A DNA stretch of 49,402 nt from DATDAW01 sp036525185 (GTDB lineage Bacteria > Verrucomicrobiota > Verrucomicrobiia > Chthoniobacterales > DASVRZ01), in the NCBI GenBank assembly GCA_036525185.1, contig DATDAW010000044.1, positions 1 to 49,402 of the forward strand. The letters are read 5' to 3'. The position numbers and the translations under genes were made by a program. Shown in pieces: positions 42,349-49,402 of this stretch. Under the pieces are notes generated by a model. The model was given only the letters and a program-made list of their open reading frames with translations. It was not told the DNA's origin and searched no databases. The first letter of the stretch is position 1. The number at the start of each line of letters is the position of its first letter.

Positions 42349-43263
42349 TCAAGATCTGCGCGCGGGCCCACCTCCGTCGAGAAGCGGCGACAGGTGAGCC
42401 GAGCCGATTGCTCGCACCGCCTGAGCGGCACCCGCAGCCATCGCAGCGCGCAACTCGCCCGCATCGCGCAATAAACCGGGATGGCCCGCGCGGATCGTCT
42501 GCGCGATCATGCCCGCCATGAAGGCGTCGCCCGCGCCGTTTGTGTCAACCACGGTCGTCGTGACGGCGGGAACGCGAACCACGGCGGCATCCGGTCCCAC
42601 AACTCCCACGGCGCCCGCGCTCCCCAGGGTGCATACCCCGGCAGACAGGCCGCCTCGAACGAGAGCACTCAGGTATGTCACCGGGGCGCTCATGCCGTCG
42701 CCGTTCATGATGATAACATCCGCTGCGGAGATGAAGGGCCGGTGGAACTCGGCGACACCGTCGTAGTCGTGGATGTCGACCCAGACGGGAGAGCCTGTGA
42801 CCGCGAGGCGGCCGAGCGCCGCCAACCCGATAGCGGACAGGTCGCACACAACGACGCTGGCTCCGCTGATGGCAGCGTCGACCGCCTCGTGGAAGTCCGA
42901 TGCATCCGGCGTGCCGTCGAGGTAGATCGACACGCGCTCGCCTCGCGGCGTCATGAGATTGAGGTGACTCTCGGAAGCGCCATCGCCCTCAAGGAACGTC
43001 GTATGGATGCCCAGGTGGCCGAGCGCCGCGCGGATGCGGCCCGCGAGATCGTCGCGCCCCACCACGGTCACGAGCGCAACGTCGATGCCCAAGTCAGCCA
43101 AATGGAGAGCCTTGCCTGCAGAGGTGCCTCCGAGGGTTTCGAGATGACTCGGGGCGATGACCGTGTGAGGCTGCGGCAGGGGCAGTCGCTCAAGACGCAC
43201 CAGCGTGTTCCGCGACGAGGGTCCCATGACGGCGACTCGCGGGGCGGTGTTGCCCTCCATCAC
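42349..43263 (-). CDS. PfkB-family carbohydrate kinase
   Basis: A 304-residue sugar kinase of the ribokinase/PfkB family. The N-terminal signature GGTSAGKALHLADLGIDVAL lies near residue 45 and the C-terminal catalytic signature DTNGAGDAFMAGM near residue 239, with the catalytic Asp in GAGD. It phosphorylates a sugar or nucleoside; the substrate is unknown. Codon use is much richer in GC than the msr genes, and the protein (Ala/Gly/Val-rich) reads like an actinobacterial one. It stands alone without transport or regulatory genes. A long plus-strand frame across it is only its shadow. Together with the following degraded stretch it suggests acquired DNA. Confidence 0.85.
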   Translation of the reverse strand: MMEGNTAPRVAVMGPSSRNTLVRLERLPLPQPHTVIAPSHLETLGGTSAGKALHLADLGIDVALVTVVGRDDLAGRIRAALGHLGIHTTFLEGDGASESHLNLMTPRGERVSIYLDGTPDASDFHEAVDAAISGASVVVCDLSAIGLAALGRLAVTGSPVWVDIHDYDGVAEFHRPFISAADVIIMNGDGMSAPVTYLSALVRGGLSAGVCTLGSAGAVGVVGPDAAVVRVPAVTTTVVDTNGAGDAFMAGMIAQTIRAGHPGLLRDAGELRAAMAAGAAQAVRAIGSAHLSPLLDGGGPARRS

Positions 43264-43943
43264 CCCTGCCCTCCCGCCATGCGGGCAGCGGCAGTCAATC
43301 GACGTACCATGAGAGAATACGGAAGGACTGCGTTACTGCTAGGAAATTGCTTTTTTGGACTCAGCATCCACACCGGGCGAGGTTGCGGCGTCGGAGCGGG
43401 TTCAGGGAAAGGAAAGGCGTCCGGTGGCATTTATCCGCTGAGTTTCGGCCGGATTCGAGCGTTTTTGAGCCGACTCTGTCAAGTTTTCGATCGAGCACCA
43501 GGCACTCCTCTGGGCGGACGAACTCAACGCATGCCTGGGTGGCAGACGGCAAGCTGACGCTCCCGCCCAGGAACTTTGGCTCGCTGGTCCGGATCGCGAT
43601 GCTCTTCGTCGAGCATGAAAACGAGATTCAGTCTGCCAAGCCGCCTCACGCCGTGATGCGCGTGCTGGCTTTATCGGGAAATTCCTCGGATACAAATTGC
43701 CGGCATGAGCAACTGCATGGATACGGCTAACTTGAGGCCGATAGGGATCTATGACGCGGAACGCATGATCAAAGTCATCCGTATTTGGACTCACTACGAA
43801 TGAACCGAACGCCTCATCGTCACCCGATCGCCGGCAGCCACGCGATCAATCCTGCGGCAGACGCTGCCGCGACTGGAAAAAAGACATCATTTTCATATCT
43901 GGATCACGTTGCCCGTTGAAGTGCAGTTTAAGTCAATGGACTT
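43264..43943. other. Degraded region without intact gene
   Basis: 680 bases. Short frames here (for example 43347-43730) read in part like protein (NEIQSAKPPHAVMRVLAL near 43620-43675) but are broken by shifts and stops and match no family I know. A 32-codon frame, 43706-43801, is also unassigned. The stretch looks like decayed genes between the PfkB kinase and the MerR stub. Confidence 0.4.
43916..43936. promoter_or_regulatory. Imperfect dyad before MerR stub, possible operator
   Basis: TTGAAGT (43916-43922) and AAGTCAA (43930-43936) form an imperfect dyad like those bound by MerR-family regulators. It ends 13 bases before the start of the MerR-like frame. The gene it would control on the other side is missing or decayed. 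Confidence 0.3.
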
Positions 43944-43949
43944 TTGGGA

Positions 43950-44261
43950 ATGATCAACAGGGAACTTGCCAGAGCGTTCGCCGCGCGACCCTCGACCTTG
44001 CGTTTTTACGGGCGCATCGGGATTCTCTTCCCCGCTGAGCGGGTTTCAGGCAGGCGGGAATATGACACGGCGGAAGAACAGAGGCCGGCGTTTATCCTGA
44101 GCGCCCGTGTTAGCGGATTCGCGCTGAGAGAAATCAAAGGACCGATTTCGACGGCCTTGCAGGGAACTCCGCCGCGCCGCCTTGCGCCGAACGCGCCCAT
44201 ATTATCCTACCGCCATGGACTCCCTCGTCGCTTCGGCCGCGCGCTTGCTGGCGGCCGGTGA
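43950..44261 (+). pseudogene. Truncated MerR-family regulator
   Basis: The first 65 or so residues of this frame are the DNA-binding part of a MerR regulator: RELARAFAARPSTLRFYGRI followed by GILFPAERVSGRREYDTAEE and FALREIK. After that the match stops, and the remaining residues (PISTALQGTPPRRLAPN onward) look like random translation. The frame ends inside the start of the next gene. A working MerR needs a dimerisation helix and an effector domain, so this is read as a remnant. The exact start is uncertain: ATG at 43950 or the in-frame alternative at 43944. Confidence 0.55.
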
Positions 44262-45441
44262 TCCGCTCGGTGCGCTCAATCGCGTCGCGCTGCGCGACGA
44301 CCCGCCGGCGCTCGCCCTGCGCGGCATTGCGATGGCCCAGCTAGGCGACTACGAGCGGGCGCGCAAGCTCCTGCGACGCGCCGCGCGCGGCTTCGGTGTT
44401 CGGGAACGCCTCGCCCAGGCCCGCTGCCAGGTCGCCGAGGCCGAGGTCGCGCTCGCCGCGCGCGATCTGACACGGCCAGTGCACACGCTTGAAGCCGCCG
44501 CACAGGCGCTCGACGCGCTCGGCGATCGCGCCAACGCGCTCCACGCCCGCTTGGTTCGGGCGCGCCGCCAGCTCCTCGTCGGCGAGCTCGAGGCCGCCGA
44601 GAAGACACTGGCCGCGGTCGACGTGGCCGCCGCCACCGTGCCGCCGCCGCTCGCGGCCCGGGCCGAGCTCACTCGCGCCGAGCTCGCGCTCCGCCGCGTC
44701 CGGGTCGCGGATGCCGCGGTCGCGTTCGACCGCGCTCACGCGGCCGCAGTCGCCGCCGGCATCCCAGCCCTGGTCGCCGAGGTCGGCCGGGCCCGACGCG
44801 CCCTATCTGCGCCGTCGGCCCGCCTCATCAGAGCCGGCGTGGTTCGCCTGGTTCGCCTCGATGAGGTCGAGGCCCTGTTCACTTCCGGCGACCTCATCGT
44901 CGATGCCTGCCGGCGCTCGGTTCGCGGTCCGGCTCGCTCGGTCCCGCTCGCCGGACGCCCGATCCTGTTTGCTCTGGTCGGCGCCCTCGCAGAGGCCTGG
45001 CCGGATGACGTCTCCCGCGATCGCCTCGTCGAGCGCGTTTTCCAGGCGCGCACCGCCAACGAGTCGCACCGGGCCCGGCTCCGCGTCGAGCTTAGCCGCT
45101 TGCGCGCCGCTCTGCGCCCGCTCGCCCGCATCGAGGCGACCCGGCGGGGCTTCGCGCTCGCCCCAATCGACGCCCCCGCCGTCGTCGTGCTGGCTCCGCC
45201 GATCGGCGGACCCGCAGGCGCGATCCTCGCCCTGCTTGAGGGCGGCGAGTCGTGGTCGACGTCGGCGCTCTCGCGTGCGCTCGGCTCCAGCCAGCGAACC
45301 GTCCAGCGCGCGTTGCGTCAGCTCGAAGAGGCGGCGGCGGTGCGTGCCGTCGGACGCGGTCGCTCCCGCCGCTGGCTCGCGCCGGCATTCGGTGGATTCG
45401 CGACAACATTGTTACTCCCGGGCGCGCTGTCGGCGGGCTAG
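44215..45441 (+). CDS. HTH transcriptional regulator with TPR-like N-terminus
   Basis: A 408-residue protein. The N-terminal half (about 1-200) consists of Ala/Leu/Arg-rich helical repeats resembling tetratricopeptide repeats. After about residue 215 comes a winged-helix-like domain (RPILFALVGALAEAWPDDVS, then ESHRARLRVELSRLRAAL) like those of response-regulator or SARP proteins. A final helix-turn-helix is visible in WSTSALSRALGSSQRTVQRA. The ATG at 44215 is used; the longer frame overlaps the MerR stub. Base composition is extremely GC-rich, unlike the rest of the window and more like myxobacterial DNA. It ends 9 bases before the beta-propeller gene and may control it. Confidence 0.75.
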   Translation: MDSLVASAARLLAAGDPLGALNRVALRDDPPALALRGIAMAQLGDYERARKLLRRAARGFGVRERLAQARCQVAEAEVALAARDLTRPVHTLEAAAQALDALGDRANALHARLVRARRQLLVGELEAAEKTLAAVDVAAATVPPPLAARAELTRAELALRRVRVADAAVAFDRAHAAAVAAGIPALVAEVGRARRALSAPSARLIRAGVVRLVRLDEVEALFTSGDLIVDACRRSVRGPARSVPLAGRPILFALVGALAEAWPDDVSRDRLVERVFQARTANESHRARLRVELSRLRAALRPLARIEATRRGFALAPIDAPAVVVLAPPIGGPAGAILALLEGGESWSTSALSRALGSSQRTVQRALRQLEEAAAVRAVGRGRSRRWLAPAFGGFATTLLLPGALSAG

Positions 45442-45450
45442 TCTTGGGTC

Positions 45451-46101
45451 ATGACGACAACAAGCAAAAGTAAACCCCGGCAGGCGGAGATCCTCCGCGA
45501 ATACGGCCCCTATCCCGGCATGGACCACATCCATGGCGTAACCTTCGACGGCGCGCACGTCTGGTTCGCCCGCGGTGAGAGCATCGTCGAGCTCGATCCC
45601 GAGAGCGGCGCGCTAGTCCGCGAGCTCGCCGTCGTCGCAGACGCCGGCACTGCCTTCGACGGCGAGTACCTGTGGCAGCTCGCCGACGACCGGATCCAGA
45701 AGGTCGACCCGCGCTCGGGCCAAGTTGTGGCCACCATCCCGGCACCCACCGGCCGCGACTCAGGCCTGACCTGGGCCGAGGGGACGCTTTGGGTCGGAGA
45801 GTATCGCGCCCGCAAGATCCGCCAGATCGATGCCGAGACCGGCGCCATCCTTCGCACGATTGAATCGGATCGCTTTGTCACGGGCGTCTCCTGGATGAAC
45901 GGCGAGCTCTGGCACGGCACCCTGGAGGCCGACCAGAGCGAACTCCGCCACATCGATCCCGAGACTGGCGAGGTTCTCGAGCGCCTCGAGATGCCTCCTG
46001 GTGTTGCTGTATCCGGACTCGAGGCTGACGGCGCCGGTGTCTTCTACTGCGGCGGTGCCACCAGCGGCAAAGTGCGCGCCGTGCGCAAGCCCAAGCCCTA
46101 A
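45451..46101 (+). CDS. Beta-propeller protein of the Vgb/glutamine-cyclotransferase-like type
   Basis: A 216-residue protein of short beta-propeller repeats: GVTFDGAHVWFARGESIVEL, FDGEYLWQLADDRIQKVDP, WAEGTLWVGEYRARKIRQID and WMNGELWHGTLEADQSELRH. This resembles Vgb-lyase, SMP-30 or glutamine-cyclotransferase-like propellers, but no catalytic residues can be assigned. No signal peptide, so probably cytoplasmic. It directly follows the HTH regulator gene and shares its high GC content. DUF899 follows 133 bases later; I recall such genes near one another but cannot confirm. Confidence 0.7.
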   Translation: MTTTSKSKPRQAEILREYGPYPGMDHIHGVTFDGAHVWFARGESIVELDPESGALVRELAVVADAGTAFDGEYLWQLADDRIQKVDPRSGQVVATIPAPTGRDSGLTWAEGTLWVGEYRARKIRQIDAETGAILRTIESDRFVTGVSWMNGELWHGTLEADQSELRHIDPETGEVLERLEMPPGVAVSGLEADGAGVFYCGGATSGKVRAVRKPKP

Positions 46102-46234
46102 CCACCGCGGAAGGAGTGTCACAGGCCCCAGTGAACCTGCGGATGCTTTGGAAGAATCGTCTCTGACTCCCTTGATCTCAAAAGTTCCGTTGAATCTGTC
46201 CGAAAACAATAACCAGCAAAGAAAGGAAAATGTT

Positions 46235-47071
46235 ATGACTAACATGCAAACCAACCCATTGACCAGGGAACACAGCATCGTATCGCAAGAGGAATGGATT
46301 GCGGCCCGCAAGGAGCTGCTGAAAAAAGAGAAAGAATCCACCCGGCTGCGCGATCAATTGAGCGCCGAACGGCGCAAACTACCCTGGGTAAAGGTCGAGA
46401 AGAATTACGTTTTCGACGCGCCCGGCGGCAAGCTAACGCTTGCGGATCTATTCGCCGGGCGCAACCAGCTGGTTATCCAGCACTTCATGTTCGGACCGGA
46501 TTGGCAGGAGGGCTGCCCCAGCTGCTCGTTTATGGCCGACCATATCGACGGCGCGCTCCCGCACCTGGCAGCCCGCGACGTCACGCTGGTGGCAGTCTCA
46601 CGGGCGCCGCTGGCCAAAATAGAGGCGTTCAAGAAACGCATGGGCTGGCAGTTCAAGTGGGTGTCGTCCTACGGCGGCGATTTCAACGCGGACTTCCACG
46701 TGTCGTTCACCGAGGAGGAGTTGGCGCGGGGCAAAGTAAACTACAACTACACGATGCAGGAGTTCCCCAGCGCGGAGGCGCCAGGGCTCAGCGTCTTCAC
46801 CAAGGACGCAAACGGCGACGTCTTCCATACCTACTCCACCTACGGGCGCGGCGTCGAGGTACTCATGGGCGCCTACCGGATCCTTGACCTGGTGCCCAAG
46901 GGCCGCGACGAAGATCACCTGGCTTTCGACATGGAATGGGTCCGGTACCATGATCGCTATGGAACCAACGAGTTCGCCGACGCGGACAAACCCTATTGGC
47001 CAGAGACAGCGTCGCCGTCGTCCCCCGCGTCCCCAACCTGCGGCTGTGAACCGGCGGAGGCGCACGCGTGA
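46235..47071 (+). CDS. DUF899 thioredoxin-fold protein
   Basis: A 278-residue protein of the DUF899 family (thioredoxin-like fold). A redox-type CPSC lies at about residues 94-97 in FGPDWQEGCPSCSFMADHID. Other family marks are SIVSQEEWIAARKELLKKEK at the start, RMGWQFKWVSSYGGDFNADF and the DVFHTYSTYGRGVEVLMGAY block. The start at 46235 is set by a good AAAGGAAA ribosome binding site; the frame is open further upstream but that part is non-coding leader. The C-terminus has an extra Ser/Pro stretch and CGCEPAEAHA. It overlaps the next gene by four bases (GTGA), so the two are coupled. Confidence 0.88.
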   Translation: MTNMQTNPLTREHSIVSQEEWIAARKELLKKEKESTRLRDQLSAERRKLPWVKVEKNYVFDAPGGKLTLADLFAGRNQLVIQHFMFGPDWQEGCPSCSFMADHIDGALPHLAARDVTLVAVSRAPLAKIEAFKKRMGWQFKWVSSYGGDFNADFHVSFTEEELARGKVNYNYTMQEFPSAEAPGLSVFTKDANGDVFHTYSTYGRGVEVLMGAYRILDLVPKGRDEDHLAFDMEWVRYHDRYGTNEFADADKPYWPETASPSSPASPTCGCEPAEAHA

Positions 47072-47373
47072 ACGCCCGCCACTGCTGCCAGATCCAGACG
47101 CGAGCCGGCGACAAGGCTCGTCGGCCCGCGTCGCGGTTGCGCCGTGGCGGGGAGATCGCTGGCTGGATCGTTCCGAGCGTTACGCTGGCACTGCTTCCCA
47201 AGTGTCCCGCATGTGTGGCGGTGTATGTGGCCCTCGCGACCGGTATCGGGGTCTCTTTGCCGACCGCCACATACCTGCGGGCGGTGTTAGCGGTATTGTG
47301 CGTGGCGTCATTGGTTTTCATTACTGCAAGACGACTCCGGAGTTTAATGGCGCGGGGAGTCAGCCAGCATTGA
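47068..47373 (+). CDS. Small membrane protein with CPAC motif
   Basis: A 101-residue protein, GTG start overlapping the DUF899 stop. Two hydrophobic segments (about 32-60 and 70-87) surround PKCPACVAVYVALATGIG, a CxxC near the membrane, similar to small MerC-like or thiol membrane proteins that accompany DUF899 genes. A redox or metal partner of the DUF899 protein is a reasonable guess. The N-terminus has a further Cys-Cys pair. The family is not named to me. Confidence 0.65.
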   Translation: MNARHCCQIQTRAGDKARRPASRLRRGGEIAGWIVPSVTLALLPKCPACVAVYVALATGIGVSLPTATYLRAVLAVLCVASLVFITARRLRSLMARGVSQH

Positions 47374-47413
47374 TCATTCGTGTCAGCATGACAACGCTGA
47401 CGAAAGGTGATTA

Positions 47414-47659
47414 GTGACGACGTTCAAGCTCAACATCACGATGTCGCTTGACGGCTATGTCGCCGGGCCGAATTAGGACGTCGAGCATCCACTTGGCGAA
47501 GGCGACGGGAAACTCCTCGAATGGGCATTCGCACTGCGGACTTTCCGCGCGGTTTGCATTCGCTCAACCGATCTTCTCGAAACCCACACCATTGAGGTCG
47601 GACCTGCCGGACCCGCCATTGCCATCACCGGCAACAGTGGCCTGGAGGCGATGGGCTGA
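47414..47659 (+). pseudogene. Relic: dihydrofolate-reductase-like N-terminus joined to an SDR fragment
   Basis: The frame from GTG 47414 reads TFKLNITMSLDGYVAGPN, then an in-frame TAG (47474-47476), then DVEHPLGEGDGKLLEWAFAL. This is the start of a RibD-C/dihydrofolate-reductase-family protein with a nonsense codon where Gln is usual. At 47544 it changes, in the same frame, into a segment nearly identical to bases 48685-48741 of the SDR gene further on (52 of 57 bases). It then continues for about 20 codons (GPAIAITGNSGLEAMG) to TGA. Short, interrupted and chimeric, so not functional as it stands. Confidence 0.65.
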
Positions 47660-47757
47660 CCATCGATAAGTCCCGTTACGGAAACGGCGACGGGCTGGAT
47701 TTGTATAAGGATGAGTTAGAATTTTGGAACAAAAACTGAATTAAAGGAGAAATGTAT

Positions 47758-48468
47758 ATGCGGATAGGAATCATCGGTGCTGGAAATATTGGAGGAACAC
47801 TTGCGCGACATCTCGCCAAGCTTGGACATCAGGTCTCGATTGCGAATTCGAGAGGACCGGAGAGCCTGACCGCGCTTGCGGCTGAGATCGGCGCAACGGC
47901 CGTTTCTGTTGTCGATGCTGCCAAAGCCGGAGAAATCGTTATCATCTCGATCCCATCGAAGGCCGTCGCCGATCTTCCGCGGGAGCTATTTGCGAACGTA
48001 CCGAGTAAGGTCGTCGTGATCGATACCGGCAACTACCATCCGGAGCTTCGTGATGGCCGCATCGATGCGATCGACCGAGGCTTGCTTGACAGCCAGTGGG
48101 TCGCGCAGCAGATCGGGCGTCCGGTGATCAAGGCCTTCAACAACATCCTCGCCAAGAGCCTTCATGAAAAGGGCGTTCCTAAGGGAACGACGGGTCGAAT
48201 AGGTCTTTCGGTCGCTGGCGATTCGTCGGAGGCCAAGGCCGCAGTGCTTCGCCTTATCGACGATCTTGGCTTCGACCCTGTCGACGGTGGTGATCTGGAC
48301 AACTCCTGGCGACAACAGGCCGGAACGCCAGCTTACTGTCAGGATCTTGAAGCTGCTGCTCTCCGGCGCGCGCTCTCCAAAGCGGTTCGGAGTCGGATCG
48401 CTGAATACCGCTCAGAAGAGGAAGCTCGTATCAAGAAGTATATGGCGGCTCAGACAGCAAAAGGATGA
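47758..48468 (+). CDS. NADPH-dependent F420 reductase-like oxidoreductase
   Basis: A 236-residue protein of the F420-dependent NADP oxidoreductase family (F420_oxidored/NAD-binding). The N-terminal dinucleotide motif is MRIGIIGAGNIGGTLARHLA, followed by VSIANSRGPESL, typical of NADP binding, and IVIISIPSKAVADLP. The C-terminal part has IKAFNNILAKSLHEKG and LIDDLGFDPVDGGDLDNSWR. Many such proteins do not use F420. AAGGAG at 47744-47749 lies 8 bases before ATG 47758 but only 2 before the ATG at 47752, so the later start is chosen. The stop overlaps the truncated SDR frame (ATGA). Confidence 0.85.
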   Translation: MRIGIIGAGNIGGTLARHLAKLGHQVSIANSRGPESLTALAAEIGATAVSVVDAAKAGEIVIISIPSKAVADLPRELFANVPSKVVVIDTGNYHPELRDGRIDAIDRGLLDSQWVAQQIGRPVIKAFNNILAKSLHEKGVPKGTTGRIGLSVAGDSSEAKAAVLRLIDDLGFDPVDGGDLDNSWRQQAGTPAYCQDLEAAALRRALSKAVRSRIAEYRSEEEARIKKYMAAQTAKG

Positions 48469-48935
48469 GCGTGTCAATGAGGATCACGGACTACATGCGT
48501 TCCCATTTCTTGACAGCGCGTGCCGCCGCACGGCGCATGGTCGAGAAGCGGTCTGACGTGATCCTGATGCACACGCCCAGTCCAGCTCGTATGGCCATAC
48601 CGCTCATGGGAGGCATGAGTTCCGCGTGGGCAGCGATGGAAGCGTTCAACCGCAACTTGTCGGCAGAATTCGGAGCCCACGGCATCCGCGCGGTTTGCAT
48701 TCGCTCGACCGGTCTTCCCGAAACCCAAACTATTGAGGTCGTCTTTGGCCTGCACGCAAAAGCGATGGGTATCACTCAGGAGCAGTTTCAGAAATTCATC
48801 GAAGGCATGTCCCATTCGAAACATTTAAGCACCCTCGCAGAAGTGGCAGATACGGCGATGTTCCTTGCCTCCGACAGGGCGAGCGGAATAACTGGAACCG
48901 TCGCGAATCTTACCGGCGGAATGATCGTTGACTAG
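48465..48935 (+). pseudogene. N-terminally truncated SDR-family oxidoreductase
   Basis: A 156-residue frame equal to roughly the last 60% of a short-chain dehydrogenase: NRNLSAEFGAHGIRAVCIRS, STLAEVADTAMFLASDRASG and GTVANLTGGMIVD are typical of the C-terminal half. The Gly-rich NAD(P) motif and the first Rossmann strands are missing. At the usual YxxxK position it reads GGMSSAWAAMEAF, so the catalytic Tyr and Lys are not seen, though some SDR subgroups look like this. Its ATG overlaps the stop of the preceding gene. It may be a remnant kept by chance or a coupled accessory polypeptide; truncation is favoured. Confidence 0.6.
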
Positions 48936-49094
48936 CGCTCACAATATAAAAAAAGACGTTATTGAAGAGTTAGGCCACTGAGACACTTTCACTGCCAACA
49001 CCGCGAAAAGCGAAAAATGACTGTCCTGACGTCACTCGTTCATTTGCCGCATCCTTGAACGAACGAAAACCATCAACCCATACCCAAATAATAT

Positions 49095-49402
49095 ATGACC
49101 ACAATAACCATACCCTTCTCAGGCGGATGCGCTTGCGGCGCGATTCGCTACGAATCCACAGCAGAACCGGTGATGATGCTTCACTGTCACTGTCGAGATT
49201 GCCAGCGATCCAGCGGAGGTCCGTTTTCGTCTTTCGTTATCGTGCCGACGGAAGCTTTCAAGCTCTTGCAAGGCTCACTACGCTTCCACGACTCGCCCAG
49301 TGAGATGGGTGGCAAGACCCATCGCGGCTTTTGCCCTGAATGCGGCTCGCCGGTTCAGGTCAATTCCGACTCGGTCCCTCAGGTTGTCGCGATCAGAACG
49401 GC
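49095..49402 (+). CDS. GFA-family (glutathione-dependent formaldehyde-activating-like) protein, 3' end outside window
   Basis: The frame from ATG 49095 stays open to the last base (102 codons). It shows the zinc-binding pattern of GFA proteins: GGCACGAIRYES near residue 10, CHCRDCQRSSG at about 31-41 with FSSFVIVP after it, and GFCPECGSPV near residue 80. These cysteines are the family ligands. GFA proteins bind zinc and act in glutathione-formaldehyde adduct handling or unrelated small-molecule reactions; a precise function cannot be given. The plus-strand gene lies 159 bases after the truncated SDR. Confidence 0.85.
   Translation, partial: MTTITIPFSGGCACGAIRYESTAEPVMMLHCHCRDCQRSSGGPFSSFVIVPTEAFKLLQGSLRFHDSPSEMGGKTHRGFCPECGSPVQVNSDSVPQVVAIRT

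Noticed and set aside
42481..43557. 358-residue plus-strand open frame
   Set aside because: Shadow of the PfkB kinase on the opposite strand, which has both family signatures.
43706..43801. 32-codon frame ending in IRIWTHYE, considered as a RelE/ParE toxin tail
   Set aside because: Too short, and the resemblance is limited to a few residues; no antitoxin nearby.
44489..45454. 321-residue frame within the HTH regulator gene
   Set aside because: Ser/Arg/Pro-rich translation of very GC-rich DNA in another frame; no domain.
47660..47739. Short frame ending LDLYKDELEFWNKN before the F420-reductase-like gene
   Set aside because: It may be the C-terminal end of a lost gene, but it has no start and matches no family I can name.
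1..49402. CRISPR arrays, phage or transposase genes
   Set aside because: No regularly spaced repeats and no integrase, transposase or structural phage proteins were seen on either strand.

Overview
The window looks like a chromosomal segment of a Gram-negative bacterium of moderately high GC, most likely a soil or freshwater Verrucomicrobiota member. This is inferred from an alternative complex III operon, a PEP-CTERM sorting signal, DUF1573, DUF3395/VHL-like and DUF6421 proteins. No rRNA or ribosomal marker is present to prove it.

Layout. 1-975: tRNA-Ala(CGC) and an ABC-2 permease on the minus strand. 1733-13261: one long respiratory operon, actABCDEF (alternative complex III, quinol oxidation), a small Pro/Ala-rich membrane protein, then ccoN-, ccoO- and ccoP-like genes. 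The CcoN-like protein keeps the fold but has lost five of the six histidines that bind haem and copper in cbb3 oxidases, so it is probably not an oxidase. This is the most unusual observation here. 13272-17863 (minus): a DUF1573 protein and a large secreted S8 protease carrying a PEP-CTERM signal in the middle of the chain. 18190-25024: a DUF6421 fusion, a hybrid histidine kinase, an intergenic region with two consensus DnaA boxes, serA and a peptidoglycan-binding protein.

25085-33635 is housekeeping and metabolism: allantoin degradation (allE, allB), thioredoxin reductase, a glycosyltransferase, an L,D-transpeptidase, a DUF3395/VHL-like secreted protein, PTS enzyme I and a methyltransferase. 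33686-38020 looks like a sugar-acid or aromatic catabolic locus: glyoxalase, Rieske oxygenase, an IdnO-like dehydrogenase, and a divergent LacI-type regulator with a perfect 14-bp palindromic operator, translationally coupled to a 2-hydroxyacid dehydrogenase. 38329-42112: DUF72, a P-loop kinase, a DUF3347 metal-binding protein, a long inverted-repeat element and msrPQ (periplasmic methionine sulfoxide repair).

42349-49402 reads as an accessory region. It holds a PfkB kinase of different codon use, a degraded stretch with a MerR stub, a very GC-rich HTH regulator plus beta-propeller pair, a DUF899/small CxxC membrane protein pair, an in-frame relic joining dihydrofolate-reductase-like and SDR pieces, an F420-reductase-like NADP oxidoreductase coupled to an N-terminally truncated SDR, and a GFA-family gene cut by the window end. 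No transposase, integrase, phage gene or CRISPR array was seen.
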